Shown in pieces: positions 1 to 8,580 of a DNA stretch of 46,654 nt. The DNA is taken from the NCBI GenBank assembly GCA_012838585.1, contig DUPB01000258.1, positions 1-46,654 on the forward strand, read 5' to 3'. The notes under the pieces were generated by a model. The model saw only the letters and a program-made list of their open reading frames with translations. It was not told the origin of the DNA and did no database searches. Origin of the DNA: Bacteroidales bacterium (lineage in GTDB: Bacteria; Bacteroidota; Bacteroidia; Bacteroidales; Dysgonomonadaceae). A program made the translations under genes and the position numbers. Numbering within the stretch: the stretch's first letter is position 1; each line of letters starts with the position of its first letter.

Positions 1-478
1 CCTGCATCTCGCCTGGGATAAAATAACGCTTCAGCAGCCTCGACATGTTGACGTCGAGCAGGGGGGCACGCCGTTTCAGCACGAACAGTTCATAGGCGTT
101 CGAGGTATAGAGCGAAGCGAAGCTCGACTCGCTCAACTCGTTCCTATTTTTGGGTAACTCGCCGTTCTTCTGCTTGTACTCATCGATGATCTTGCGCATC
201 CTCTTCGCCCGGTGCTTATACAATCCAAGTGGCTTGAACACCTCCTCCAGCTCCTCATCCGTGGCCTGGATCAAATGGTTCCAGTCGGGGTAACGGCCGA
301 AAAAAACCGGGTAGTATTGCGCGACGGTCTCCGCCCGGGTTCGCTGCAACAACACCTCGCTAAAAACCAGCTCGAAGTTAGTCACCCCCTCCCGCCTCCA
401 TGGGAAGTCCCTTCTATTAACCTCGAACCATTTCAGCAAATGGTGCCGGAAGTACCTCGTTTTGTTTTTTTCATCCAT
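1..478 (-). CDS. HhH-GPD superfamily DNA glycosylase, 3' end beyond the window
   Basis: Reading leftward from ATG at 478, 159 codons stay open to the window edge. The N-terminus (LLKWFEVNRRDFPWR, then EVLLQRTRAETV) is the signature start of MutY/endonuclease III-type base-excision glycosylases. Resemblance from memory is closest to MutY and to Mig-type mismatch glycosylases, through GLYKHRAKRM, LPKNRNEL and LLDVNMSRLLKRYF. Such enzymes flip out damaged or mismatched bases. The catalytic-type Asp is present (D142 in LLDVN), and Tyr124 lies where Mig-type enzymes carry a Tyr. The helix-hairpin-helix turn, normally LPGVGxxTA, reads ESSFASLYTSNAYE and lacks its glycines. The C-terminal iron-sulfur motif, if any, lies outside the window. 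The gene diverges from gapA. Confidence 0.8.
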   Translation of the reverse strand, partial: MDEKNKTRYFRHHLLKWFEVNRRDFPWRREGVTNFELVFSEVLLQRTRAETVAQYYPVFFGRYPDWNHLIQATDEELEEVFKPLGLYKHRAKRMRKIIDEYKQKNGELPKNRNELSESSFASLYTSNAYELFVLKRRAPLLDVNMSRLLKRYFIPGEMQ

Positions 479-543
479 GAGGTGTAAAAATAGGATTAAA
501 CATCCGTATTTGCAATCAATTACGGTTTTTTGTCCCAATTTAT

Positions 544-574
544 TTTCACTTGACGAAAAGAAATTGTATTTTTG
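544..574 (+). promoter_or_regulatory. Putative Bacteroidetes-type promoter of gapA
   Basis: A perfect -7 element TATTTTTG (567-574; consensus TAnnTTTG) is preceded by TTTC at 544-547 with a 19-nt spacer. It lies about 135 nt upstream of the gapA start, so the transcript would have a long leader. No other likely coding region lies in 479-710. Confidence 0.55.
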
Positions 575-707
575 TGATTCAATTTAAAAGATAGTTTTTA
601 GGGTTCTTTTCTTCTTACGTGGTGAAACGGTCGCAGATAAACACATCGTTTTAATGCTCGGGAAGAGACTCATTCAATGACACTAATTAACAACTAAAAT
701 TCAATAA

Positions 708-1715
<1,008 letters not shown>

Positions 1716-1740
1716 ATCGATTCCCGTGTTGATAGAAAAA

Positions 1741-1765
1741 GCGTCCCAATTCGGGGCGCTTTTTT
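1741..1765 (+). terminator. Rho-independent terminator after gapA
   Basis: GCGTCCC (1741-1747), loop AATTC, then GGGGCGC (1753-1759) pair over 7 bp with one G-U. A T-run follows at 1760-1765. The hairpin lies 26 nt after the gapA stop codon. Confidence 0.9.
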
Positions 1766-1848
1766 ATTGCTTACAAGCAGTGTTTCAAAAAAGAGTGTCC
1801 TCAATACAGGTAGCATAAGAAGGGTAGCCTCAAGGGAAATCGTAACAC

Positions 1849-1888
1849 AAAAAAAGAGACCACTCCATGTTGCAGGGGCAGTCTCTTT
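1849..1888 (-). terminator. Rho-independent terminator of the ferredoxin gene
   Basis: AAAGAGAC at 1853-1860 and GTCTCTTT at 1881-1888 form an 8-bp stem. Read on the minus strand it is followed by a T-run (plus-strand A tract 1849-1855). It lies just downstream of the ferredoxin stop and converges on the gapA terminator. Confidence 0.8.
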
Positions 1889-1915
1889 ACACTCTTTCTG
1901 ATAGTTTTCCGTATC

Positions 1916-2083
1916 TTAAGCCGGATGAATTGCTTCGGTAGGACAAACGTCGGCACAAGAGCCACAATCGGTACACACTTCCGGATCGATCACGTAGATG
2001 TCACCTTCGGATATTGCTTCCACCGGGCATTCATCGATACATGTTCCACAAGCAATGCAATCTTCAGTAATTACGTAAGCCAT
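1916..2083 (-). CDS. 2[4Fe-4S] bacterial-type ferredoxin
   Basis: A 55-aa small acidic electron carrier. Two CxxCxxxCP motifs are visible: CIACGTCIDECP near the N-terminus (C9, C12, C15, C19) and CTDCGSCADVCP in the second half. They supply eight cysteine ligands for two [4Fe-4S] clusters, as in clostridial-type ferredoxins. The usual anaerobe role is low-potential electron transfer with enzymes such as pyruvate:ferredoxin oxidoreductase or Rnf; no partner gene is adjacent. It has its own terminator and a plausible promoter, so it looks monocistronic. Start at ATG 2083 (MAYVITEDC) fits the family. Confidence 0.95.
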   Translation of the reverse strand: MAYVITEDCIACGTCIDECPVEAISEGDIYVIDPEVCTDCGSCADVCPTEAIHPA

Positions 2084-2128
2084 AATAGATAAATGAATTA
2101 GTTATTACAAAATGTTCTGTTTCCCACG

Positions 2129-2159
2129 CGAAGGTAATCACTATTTTCTAAATAAGAAA
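2129..2159 (-). promoter_or_regulatory. Putative promoter of the ferredoxin gene
   Basis: On the minus strand, TTTC (2159-2156), a 19-nt spacer and TACCTTCG (2136-2129) match the Bacteroidetes promoter pattern with one change in the -7 element. It lies 46 nt before the ferredoxin ATG. The rest of 2160-2399 shows no gene. Confidence 0.45.
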
Positions 2160-2361
2160 ATGGATTCACCCCACACCCCTTATTTGAAATGTGTCTAAAT
2201 TACAGCAGTGTTGGAGAGGCTGTCATTTTCGATGATCAGGCTTACACACAATAAGTGAGCAGGTGGCACGTTTGTTTATTAGGGCATATACCAATGCCTG
2301 CCACGAGCTGGCTTACGCGATATAATTGGCACGTCTGATGAGAATCGGCTCGTCTAAAAAG

Positions 2362-2390
2362 GCCCTATTCAAGTAATGCCCTATTCAAGT
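2362..2390. repeat. Short direct repeat upstream of porT
   Basis: GCCCTATTCAAGT occurs twice, at 2362-2374 and 2378-2390, separated by 3 nt (16-nt period). The second copy ends 10 nt before the porT start codon. It could be a simple duplication or a tandem regulator site. Confidence 0.6.
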
Positions 2391-2399
2391 TGAAGATCA

Positions 2400-3188
2400 A
2401 TGGTAGAACAAAAGAAACTTAAAACCCCCTACCCTCTGCGAACATACTTGTGTTTCACGAGGCTGACAAGGGTGGCGAAACCAGCGATACTCACCTTGCT
2501 GACGGTACTCTCGCTGTTCGCATGCAGCACAAAGGCTTGGGGACAACATCAAAAGCTGCAGCATCAGCCATACGTCGACCAGCGGCTGTTTCACCTGGGG
2601 TTCACGATTGGCCTTCACACGCAAGACCTTATCTTAACGCAATCGGGGTACGTTGGTAAAGAGGGGGAGGCTTGGTTCTCCGATATCCCACGCTACTCGC
2701 CGGGCTTCACGGCCGGCCTTATCGCCGATCTCCACCTGACCAACCGCTTGAACCTGCGTGCCATACCCACGTTGCAGCTGGGCGAAAAGCGGTTTGTATT
2801 CAAGGAGCAAACAACGGGTGAGGAGTATAAAACCCGCGTACGCAACAACTACATCTCGCTACCCCTGCAACTGAAACTCTCTGCCGACCGGATCGACAAC
2901 TTCCGACCGTACATACTGCTGGGGGGATACGGGAGCATCGAACTGGCTTCCCGTAAAGGCGAAGCAGTACGGCTAAAACCGTATGATATGGGAATCGAGC
3001 TGGGCGTGGGATGGGATCTCTACTTACCCATGTTTAAACTAGCCCCGGAGCTTAAACTGGGTCTTAGCCTGATTGATATCTTGGAGAAAGAGCGGTCTGA
3101 CCTTACAGACGAGAGCCTGCGGAAATACGCCCTTTCCCTCTCCAAAGCCTCCCAGCGGGTAGTCACGCTGAGCTTTCACTTCGAGTAG
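2400..3188 (+). CDS. porT: PorT-like outer-membrane beta-barrel protein (type IX secretion/gliding)
   Basis: 262-aa predicted outer-membrane protein. A hydrophobic signal segment lies at about residues 29-44 (AILTLLTVLSLFACS), after an unusually long basic N-terminus. No later Met could serve as start, though a GTG near residue 25 could. The mature part has alternating barrel strands (FHLGFTIGLHTQDL, GFTAGLIADLHL, LNLRAIPTLQLGEKRF, YISLPLQLKLS, ending VVTLSFHFE). FHLGFTIGLHTQDL resembles the PorT/SprT family needed for type IX secretion in P. gingivalis; a generic PorT-fold barrel is the alternative. The last 13 nt overlap the convergent glycosyltransferase gene. Confidence 0.72.
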   Translation: MVEQKKLKTPYPLRTYLCFTRLTRVAKPAILTLLTVLSLFACSTKAWGQHQKLQHQPYVDQRLFHLGFTIGLHTQDLILTQSGYVGKEGEAWFSDIPRYSPGFTAGLIADLHLTNRLNLRAIPTLQLGEKRFVFKEQTTGEEYKTRVRNNYISLPLQLKLSADRIDNFRPYILLGGYGSIELASRKGEAVRLKPYDMGIELGVGWDLYLPMFKLAPELKLGLSLIDILEKERSDLTDESLRKYALSLSKASQRVVTLSFHFE

Positions 3189-4228
3189 AGCGACTGGTAG
3201 GTCTTTTTCCCGGTATAAAAACGTATCAAGATGCTCTTGGGGTACTGCGTAGGTATCTTTTCGATAAGGGTTTTGGCAAGGTTCTCCCGCCTGACCTGCT
3301 TGTAGGAAGGGCGCATCTTCCAAAAGTCGACGTACGCCTTTACAACGGCCCGGGCATTTTTAAAATTCCCATTCAGCAGAAGGTGAGCAAAGGCCAGTAA
3401 ATCCATCAAGTAGCGAACGGCAAACGTGGTGAGGTAACGAGCGCGAGGCACGTTCTTATACAACATCAGTAGGTTGTTGCGGAAGTTGAGGTACATCTTC
3501 TTCGGGTTCTCCTTGTCCAAAGAGGCTCCCCCCACGTGATAAACGGTTGAAGAGGGCACGCACATCACCTGGCGACCGCGTGCGTTCAGTCGCCAGCAGA
3601 GATCAATCTCCTCCATGTGCGCGAAGAAGCGGCCATCCAGTCCCCCATGTTCAACGAAATCACCCTTCCGAATCATCAGGCAGGCACCGGTAGCCCAAAA
3701 CAGGGGGATTACCGTATCGTACTGTCCACGATCTTCCTCCACCTCCTCCAAGATACGTCCCCGGCAAAAGGGGTACCCGTATCGATCGATGAACCCTCCC
3801 GCCGCACCGGCGTACTCAAAGTGATCCCGCTGGTGGTAAGAGAGGAGCTTAGGTTGCACGGCCGCCACCTCGGGGTGGTTATCCATAAAGGCGACCAGCG
3901 GCTGCAACCAGTTGGGCGTGGTCTCCACATCGGAGTTCAACAGCACCACGTATTCCGAACGCACCTGCGCCAACGCCCTATTGTACCCCCCCGCGAAACC
4001 ATGGTTTTCATCAAAAAGGATCAACGGCACCTCCGGGAATCGCGTCTGCAAGAACTCCACCGAATCGTCCGTCGACCCGTTATCCGCCACCACCACGCTG
4101 TAGACATCGCTCACCGTATGCTCCAGTACCAGGGGTAAAAACTGCTCCAGCAGCTTTCGCCCGTTCCAGTTTAAGATAACTACCGATACCTTCGGCTCGT
4201 CGCGTTGATTCTCCATGTGATGTTTCAT
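3176..4228 (-). CDS. Family 2 glycosyltransferase (rhamnosyltransferase-like)
   Basis: 350-aa cytoplasmic glycosyltransferase with a GT-A fold. Visible motifs: VSVVILNWNG at the start of the fold, VVADNGSTDDS for nucleotide-sugar binding, VLLNSDVE as the DxD-like metal site, and GGLDGRFFAHMEEIDLCWR as the acceptor/catalytic region. This is the GT2 pattern of enzymes that add rhamnose or similar sugars to surface polysaccharides. Acceptor and sugar cannot be told. The start used is MKHHMENQ; M5 is possible. The lipid A-type acyltransferase upstream suggests a cell-envelope role. Immediately upstream lies a leader repeat shared with panB and the M3 peptidase gene. Confidence 0.9.
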   Translation of the reverse strand: MKHHMENQRDEPKVSVVILNWNGRKLLEQFLPLVLEHTVSDVYSVVVADNGSTDDSVEFLQTRFPEVPLILFDENHGFAGGYNRALAQVRSEYVVLLNSDVETTPNWLQPLVAFMDNHPEVAAVQPKLLSYHQRDHFEYAGAAGGFIDRYGYPFCRGRILEEVEEDRGQYDTVIPLFWATGACLMIRKGDFVEHGGLDGRFFAHMEEIDLCWRLNARGRQVMCVPSSTVYHVGGASLDKENPKKMYLNFRNNLLMLYKNVPRARYLTTFAVRYLMDLLAFAHLLLNGNFKNARAVVKAYVDFWKMRPSYKQVRRENLAKTLIEKIPTQYPKSILIRFYTGKKTYQSLYSK

Positions 4229-4410
4229 ACGGTTATTTTATTCTTTTACATTTCGGTGTATGGAACCTTTGATGTTTAAAATAATAGTTCACTAAAGTTA
4301 GACTATTTCTCGCCACGGCATAGTACAAGTGAACTTGTCCTCTGCTCGTTTGGCTTAACGAAATAGTTTTCAAGGGTGTTTAATGATTATTTTAATCATG
4401 TCGGTTTCAT
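4229..4410 (-). promoter_or_regulatory. Leader element copy 1 (glycosyltransferase), split by an inserted hairpin
   Basis: Read on the minus strand: mini-ORF ATG AAA CCG ACA TGA (4410-4396), a stem ATGATTA/TAATCAT, an extra block of about 95 nt holding another hairpin, then CATCAAAGGTTCCAT ending at 4260. After that come 31 nt to the glycosyltransferase ATG. The last 45 nt match the panB leader closely. A third relative precedes the M3 peptidase gene. The function is unknown. Confidence 0.7.
4302..4367. repeat. 66-nt hairpin repeat, relative of 41575-41637
   Basis: ACTATTTC (4302-4309) pairs perfectly with GAAATAGT (4360-4367). Inside, ACAAGT (4325-4330) pairs with ACTTGT (4333-4338). About 70% of positions match the hairpin at 41575-41637, where both stems are kept by paired changes. 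Here it interrupts a leader element. Confidence 0.75.
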
Positions 4411-4421
4411 ACAGTTAGTTA

Positions 4422-4480
4422 TTTAACTTTCGCATGTAACTGTTTTATCGCTTTCAGGCTCGACTGGCGCAAATTTCGTG
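4422..4480. repeat. Half copy of the MITE-like element, forming the 3' end of the acyltransferase gene
   Basis: TTAACTTTCGC and the following nucleotides to TTTCGTG match the left arm of the elements at 19208 and 41511 over nearly 60 nt, at roughly 85% by eye. The arm contains the acyltransferase stop codon (4423-4425) and its last 18 or so codons. The matching right arm is missing here, apart from a possible 14-nt remnant at 5433-5446. Confidence 0.8.
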
Positions 4481-5364
4481 AACTTCCAGCGGTCATGCGA
4501 CCAGAGGTAGTAGCCCGGCTCGTTCAGGATGGTGCTCTCTAACTTCCGGGCGTAACGCTCCGTAACAGCGTATTTGGGTTCAATACTCGCGTCGGGGGTA
4601 ATCACGAAAAAGCGACCGACGTAACGCCCCCGCTTCACTTTTTTAATATCGAGGTAGACCACCGGAAGGGTCAACGACCTCGCAATTCGCTCCAGTCCAG
4701 TCTCTATCAACGTGTCTTGATTCAAAAAACGGGTCCAATACTCGGTCACGTGTCTCGGTGGACGCTGGTCCAACAAAAAGCCGACCACCACGGGGAGTTT
4801 CTCGTCCCGTGCCTTGACCATCGTTCGGTACGTGCGTCGCTTCTCGATGGGTAACGAGTTGAAACGGCTCCGTATTTTCAGGAAGAGCCGGTCGAACGCG
4901 TCCGAGCTCAGCTGTTTGTAGATTAAACCCGTATTAACACCCTCTGTCAGGTACAACCCGATGGAAGGCACCCACTCCCAGTTGGCGTAATGTCCCAGGC
5001 TAAGCAGGCAGGAACCCGACTCTTTGACCAAACGGTTAACCATCTCAGGATTTTCGAACTTCATCCGTTTCCGGATCTCCGCATCACTAATCCGGAGCGT
5101 TTTTATCGTCTCCACGAAGTAATCGCACAGGTGGCGATAAAACTTCCGCTCGATCGCCTGTCTCCCCTTGCCCGTTTTTTCGGGGAAAGCGTTTGCCAAA
5201 TTTTTCCTTACCACCTTCCGGCGATAACGCACAACATGGTACGCTAACAGGTACAAGATATCCGACAAGATATATAGTACCCGAAAGGGCAACAGTGCAT
5301 GCAGGTAAACTATGCCGTACAGCAGCCGGTACCCGATACCTCCCTTTTTACCATCCTCCTCCAT
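4423..5364 (-). CDS. Lysophospholipid/lipid A acyltransferase (LpxL/HtrB family)
   Basis: 313-aa membrane-associated acyltransferase that would add a secondary acyl chain to the lipid A precursor at the inner membrane. The HX4E catalytic motif is visible as H125-YANW-E130 in LLSLGHYANWEW. Other family blocks are an N-terminal hydrophobic stretch (VLYILSDILYLLAYHVV), RKNLANAFPEK, VVVGFLLDQRPPR and YLWSHDRWKFTKF. The length is normal. The C-terminal tail after WKF is encoded by a half copy of a repeat element, so those final residues are probably acquired sequence. The gene follows mtaB on the same strand with a 74-nt gap. Confidence 0.92.
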   Translation of the reverse strand: MEEDGKKGGIGYRLLYGIVYLHALLPFRVLYILSDILYLLAYHVVRYRRKVVRKNLANAFPEKTGKGRQAIERKFYRHLCDYFVETIKTLRISDAEIRKRMKFENPEMVNRLVKESGSCLLSLGHYANWEWVPSIGLYLTEGVNTGLIYKQLSSDAFDRLFLKIRSRFNSLPIEKRRTYRTMVKARDEKLPVVVGFLLDQRPPRHVTEYWTRFLNQDTLIETGLERIARSLTLPVVYLDIKKVKRGRYVGRFFVITPDASIEPKYAVTERYARKLESTILNEPGYYLWSHDRWKFTKFAPVEPESDKTVTCES

Positions 5365-5432
5365 GTAAAGTTCTCATCGTTGTTACACAACTCTCGCCGC
5401 CACCTCTGTTTTCGGCTTTCAAGTTAGACTGA

Positions 5433-5446
5433 CGAAAGTTAAGTTA
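5433..5446. repeat. 14-nt match to the right end of the MITE-like element
   Basis: CGAAAGTTAAGTTA here is identical to 19411-19424, the right terminus of the complete element plus the first bases of its flanking duplication. It overlaps the mtaB stop codon. Together with the left arm at 4422-4480 it brackets the acyltransferase gene. The match is short, so chance is possible. Confidence 0.4.
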
Positions 5447-6755
5447 TAATCGCCTCCATCGCGACCTGCCTTTCATCGTAAGGCCCCACCTCCACCTCGA
5501 TGACCCGGTTGATAAGCACCGGGTCGAAGTCCGCGTGCATCCTGACGTAGTTTTCGGTAAACCCGTGCATCTTCCGTCCCCGCTTGGTATGTTCAAACAG
5601 CACCTCCCTTCGGCTCCCCTCTTGCGACTGGTAAAACGCGTGCAGCTTCCGAGCCGACAGCTCAAGCAGTACCTTGCTTCGAGCCTGCTTGGTCCTGTAT
5701 GGCACCACGTGGTCTACCTGCAACGCCCGCGTACCGGGACGCTCGGAGTAGGTGAAAACGTGGAGCTGCGAGAAATCGAGCGACTCGATAAACGCCCTAC
5801 CCTCTTCGAAATAGGCATCGGTCTCCCCCCGAACGCCCACGATTACATCCACCCCGATGAACGCGTGGGGCATGACCCCCTTAATCCGCTCGATCTTTTG
5901 ACGGAACAGCGCCGTGTCGTACCGCCGCCCCATCTGCCGGAGCACCGCGTCACTGCCCGCCTGCAACGGTATATGAAAGTGAGGGGCAAAGTGTCGGGAG
6001 GCAGCCACGAAGTCAATGATCTCATCCGACAACAGGTTGGGCTCGATAGAGGAGATACGGTACCGCTCCACGCCCTCCACCCGATCAAGTTCCCGAATCA
6101 GGTCGATAAACCTCTCCCCGGTCGTACGTCCGAAATCCCCGATATTCACGCCGGTGAGCACGATCTCTTTTCCTCCCTCCTCCACCACTTGCTCGGCCTG
6201 CCTCATCAGTTGGGCTATCGAGCCGTTACGGCTGCGTCCCCGGGCAAAGGGGATGGTACAGTAGGAGCAGAAGTAGTCGCACCCATCCTGCACCTTGAGG
6301 AAGTAGCGGGTCCGGTCGTCCGCGGAAATGGAGGGTGCGAAAGTACGTATCTTTTTCGCTTCCGAAACCACCGTCTCACCCTTCCCCTTTTTCGTGAGGT
6401 TACCCAAGTGCTTGAGTAAATCATGCTTCTGTCCGGTACCCAGTACCAAGTCCACCCCCTCGATCGCGGCTAACTCATCCGGTTTCAACTGCGCGTAACA
6501 GCCGATAACCACCACGAACGCGTTCGGGTTCTCATGAATCGCCCTACGGATCATCTGCCTCCCTTTCTTATCGGCCAGCTCCGTCACCGTACAGGTGTTA
6601 ATCACGCAGATATCGGCCGGTTGCCCTTTACGGGCACGGGTCACACCCGCGTTCAGCAGCTGCCTGCTTATCGCCGAGGTCTCGGCAAAATTCAGTTTAC
6701 ACCCCAACGTGTAGCAAGCGGCTGTTTTATCGTGATAAACGGTTCGATCGTCCAT
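5439..6755 (-). CDS. mtaB: tRNA (N6-L-threonylcarbamoyladenosine-C2)-methylthiotransferase MtaB
   Basis: 438-aa radical-SAM enzyme that converts t6A37 to ms2t6A37 in tRNAs reading ANN codons. The N-terminal UPF0004 domain carries three cluster cysteines, C19 (YTLGCKLN), C55 (NTCTVT) and C86 (VIGCYAQ). The radical-SAM CxxxCxxC motif is C159-C163-C166 in DGCDYFCSYCTIPFARG. TLGCKLN and IPFARGRSR separate MtaB from MiaB and RimO. A C-terminal TRAM-like segment is present (VLFEHTKRGRKMHGFTENYV). The start MDDRTVYHDK is about 10 residues ahead of the conserved Cys, as is usual. The gene diverges from the AMP-ligase gene. Confidence 0.95.
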   Translation of the reverse strand: MDDRTVYHDKTAACYTLGCKLNFAETSAISRQLLNAGVTRARKGQPADICVINTCTVTELADKKGRQMIRRAIHENPNAFVVVIGCYAQLKPDELAAIEGVDLVLGTGQKHDLLKHLGNLTKKGKGETVVSEAKKIRTFAPSISADDRTRYFLKVQDGCDYFCSYCTIPFARGRSRNGSIAQLMRQAEQVVEEGGKEIVLTGVNIGDFGRTTGERFIDLIRELDRVEGVERYRISSIEPNLLSDEIIDFVAASRHFAPHFHIPLQAGSDAVLRQMGRRYDTALFRQKIERIKGVMPHAFIGVDVIVGVRGETDAYFEEGRAFIESLDFSQLHVFTYSERPGTRALQVDHVVPYRTKQARSKVLLELSARKLHAFYQSQEGSRREVLFEHTKRGRKMHGFTENYVRMHADFDPVLINRVIEVEVGPYDERQVAMEAIIT

Positions 6756-6805
6756 AAGCTGGTCACAAAATTACACTTTTACTCTCAATTTCCTTCCCTT
6801 TTTCC

Positions 6806-6836
6806 TTTGATAATCGGGTTTAAGCTATTACTTTTG
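6806..6836 (+). promoter_or_regulatory. Promoter of the AMP-dependent ligase gene
   Basis: TTTG at 6806-6809, an exact 19-nt spacer and TACTTTTG at 6829-6836 match the Bacteroidetes primary sigma consensus in full. Transcription would start about 20 nt before the ATG at 6862. This supports that start over a TTG at 6853. Confidence 0.85.
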
Positions 6837-6861
6837 CACATTATTATCAATTTTGTGCAAA

Positions 6862-8508
6862 ATGATCGAGCAAAACTTCATTAAACTATACGAAGAGAAC
6901 TTCCAAAAAAACTGGGAGCTGCCGGCTTTGACCGATTACAAGGGCGATAACTCCTACACCTATGGTGAGCTGGCCGGCGAGATTGCAAAGCTCCACCTGC
7001 TCTTCAGAGAGCTGGGTATCCAAAAGGGCGATGCCATCGCGCTGATTGGCAGGAACCACTCCTCGTGGGCCATCGTCTTTTTGGCGGCTATCACGTATGG
7101 GGCCGTGATCGTTCCCATCCTTCACGAGTTCAACCCGGAGAGCATGGTGAACATCATCGTGCACTCCGACTCGAAGCTTCTGTTCGTTCACGAGGATCAG
7201 TGGAAATGGATTGACGCGGATAAGGTACACGTTCCGGTAATCGATATACCCACCTTTTCACTCCTTCAATGGAAGGACGAGGAGACGTTGCTCGCTTTCG
7301 ACAGGTGGGAGCAAAAGTTCCGCGAGACCTACCCTACCGGGTTCACGAAAGAGGATATCCGTTATGCCGACGTGAGCAATGACGAGGTAGTATGCCTCAA
7401 TTACACCTCCGGCACCACCGGATTCAGTAAGGGGGTGATGATCACCGCGAACAACTTCGCGGGGAACGTGACTTACGCGCACCAGTTGGAACTCCTTTTC
7501 ACCGGTGATCGCCTCTTGGCCTTCCTCCCCATGGCACACGTGTATGGCTGCGCGTTCGACTTTCTCTACTCCCTCTCTGCCGGCGTTCACGTCACCCTCC
7601 TCGGGATGATTCCCACCCCGCGGAACTTGCTGAACGCGATGCAGGAGGTGCGGCCACACCTTATCATCACCGTTCCCCTGATCTTCGAGAAGATATACAA
7701 GAGCAGAATTCTCCCGACCCTCAACAAGCCACTCATGAAAGGGTTGATGCGCATCCCGGGGGTTGAGCAAATCATCCTGAACCGAATCAACAAAAAGCTG
7801 ATCCACACGTTGGGCGGTCGCTTCCGGCAAGTGATCATTGGCGGTGCAGCCCTCAACGCAGAGGTGGAAGCCTGCTTTTACAAGATGCGGTTCCCCTTCA
7901 CGGTGGGCTACGGCATGACGGAGTGCGCTCCCCTTATCTCATACGACCACCATCATGAATTCATACCCACCTCTTGCGGCTCCGTGCTGAAGGGAATCAT
8001 GGAGGCACGAATCGACTCGCCTGACCCGGAGAACGTGCCCGGCGAAATCCAGGTGCGCGGTGAAAACGTGATGAAAGGGTACTACAAGAACCCCAAAGCT
8101 ACCAAAGAAGCCTTCACCGAAGATGGATGGCTGAAAACGGGCGACTCGGGTGTGATGAAAGGCAGGCGCCTCTTCATCAAGGGGCGTATTAAGACGATGA
8201 TCCTCTCCGCCAACGGGCAAAACGTGTACCCCGAGGAGATTGAATCGCGGCTGAACAACCTACCGTACGTTGGCGAGAGCTTGGTGGTGCAACGCAATAA
8301 TAGCCTGGTAGCGCTCGTCTACCCCGAGGTGAATGCCATCGCTTCGGAGGGTATCACACCGTGGGAGCTCGAAGAGATCATGGCCGAAAACAGAAACACC
8401 CTGAACCAATCGGTGGCTCTATACGAACGAATCAGCGACATTGTAATCGTGGAGAAGGAGTTTGAAAAAACACCGAAGAAAAGCATCAAACGATTCTTGT
8501 ACACGTGA
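6862..8508 (+). CDS. AMP-dependent synthetase/ligase (long-chain acyl-CoA synthetase-like)
   Basis: 548-aa adenylate-forming enzyme expected to activate a fatty acid with ATP and load it onto CoA. The P-loop-like motif YTSGTTGFSKG is at residues 181-191. Further core motifs are LPMAHVYG, GGAALNAEVEACF, VGYGMTECAPLISYD, LKTGDSGVMKGRRLFIKGRIK and a C-terminal NVYPEEIESRLN. These fit the FadD/long-chain ACSL group rather than acetyl-CoA synthetase. The start chosen is ATG 6862 (MIEQNFIKLYEENF), just after an excellent promoter. The gene is divergent from mtaB and followed by the fucosidase gene after 72 nt. Substrate chain length cannot be read. Confidence 0.88.
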   Translation: MIEQNFIKLYEENFQKNWELPALTDYKGDNSYTYGELAGEIAKLHLLFRELGIQKGDAIALIGRNHSSWAIVFLAAITYGAVIVPILHEFNPESMVNIIVHSDSKLLFVHEDQWKWIDADKVHVPVIDIPTFSLLQWKDEETLLAFDRWEQKFRETYPTGFTKEDIRYADVSNDEVVCLNYTSGTTGFSKGVMITANNFAGNVTYAHQLELLFTGDRLLAFLPMAHVYGCAFDFLYSLSAGVHVTLLGMIPTPRNLLNAMQEVRPHLIITVPLIFEKIYKSRILPTLNKPLMKGLMRIPGVEQIILNRINKKLIHTLGGRFRQVIIGGAALNAEVEACFYKMRFPFTVGYGMTECAPLISYDHHHEFIPTSCGSVLKGIMEARIDSPDPENVPGEIQVRGENVMKGYYKNPKATKEAFTEDGWLKTGDSGVMKGRRLFIKGRIKTMILSANGQNVYPEEIESRLNNLPYVGESLVVQRNNSLVALVYPEVNAIASEGITPWELEEIMAENRNTLNQSVALYERISDIVIVEKEFEKTPKKSIKRFLYT

Positions 8509-8580
8509 AACTAACAGTTGACTAATCAGGTAATTGTCAATTAATTATCAAACGAAGTCATCAAGCATAATATAAGCATC

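Noticed and set aside
5535-6419. Long plus-strand open frame of 294 codons
   Set aside because: It lies wholly antisense to mtaB, whose cysteines and motifs are certain. Composition is that of a shadow frame (many Arg, His, Pro, Leu) and no domain is recognisable.
6853-6861. TTG start three codons upstream of the AMP-ligase ATG
   Set aside because: The ATG at 6862 fits better with the promoter and the family N-terminus.
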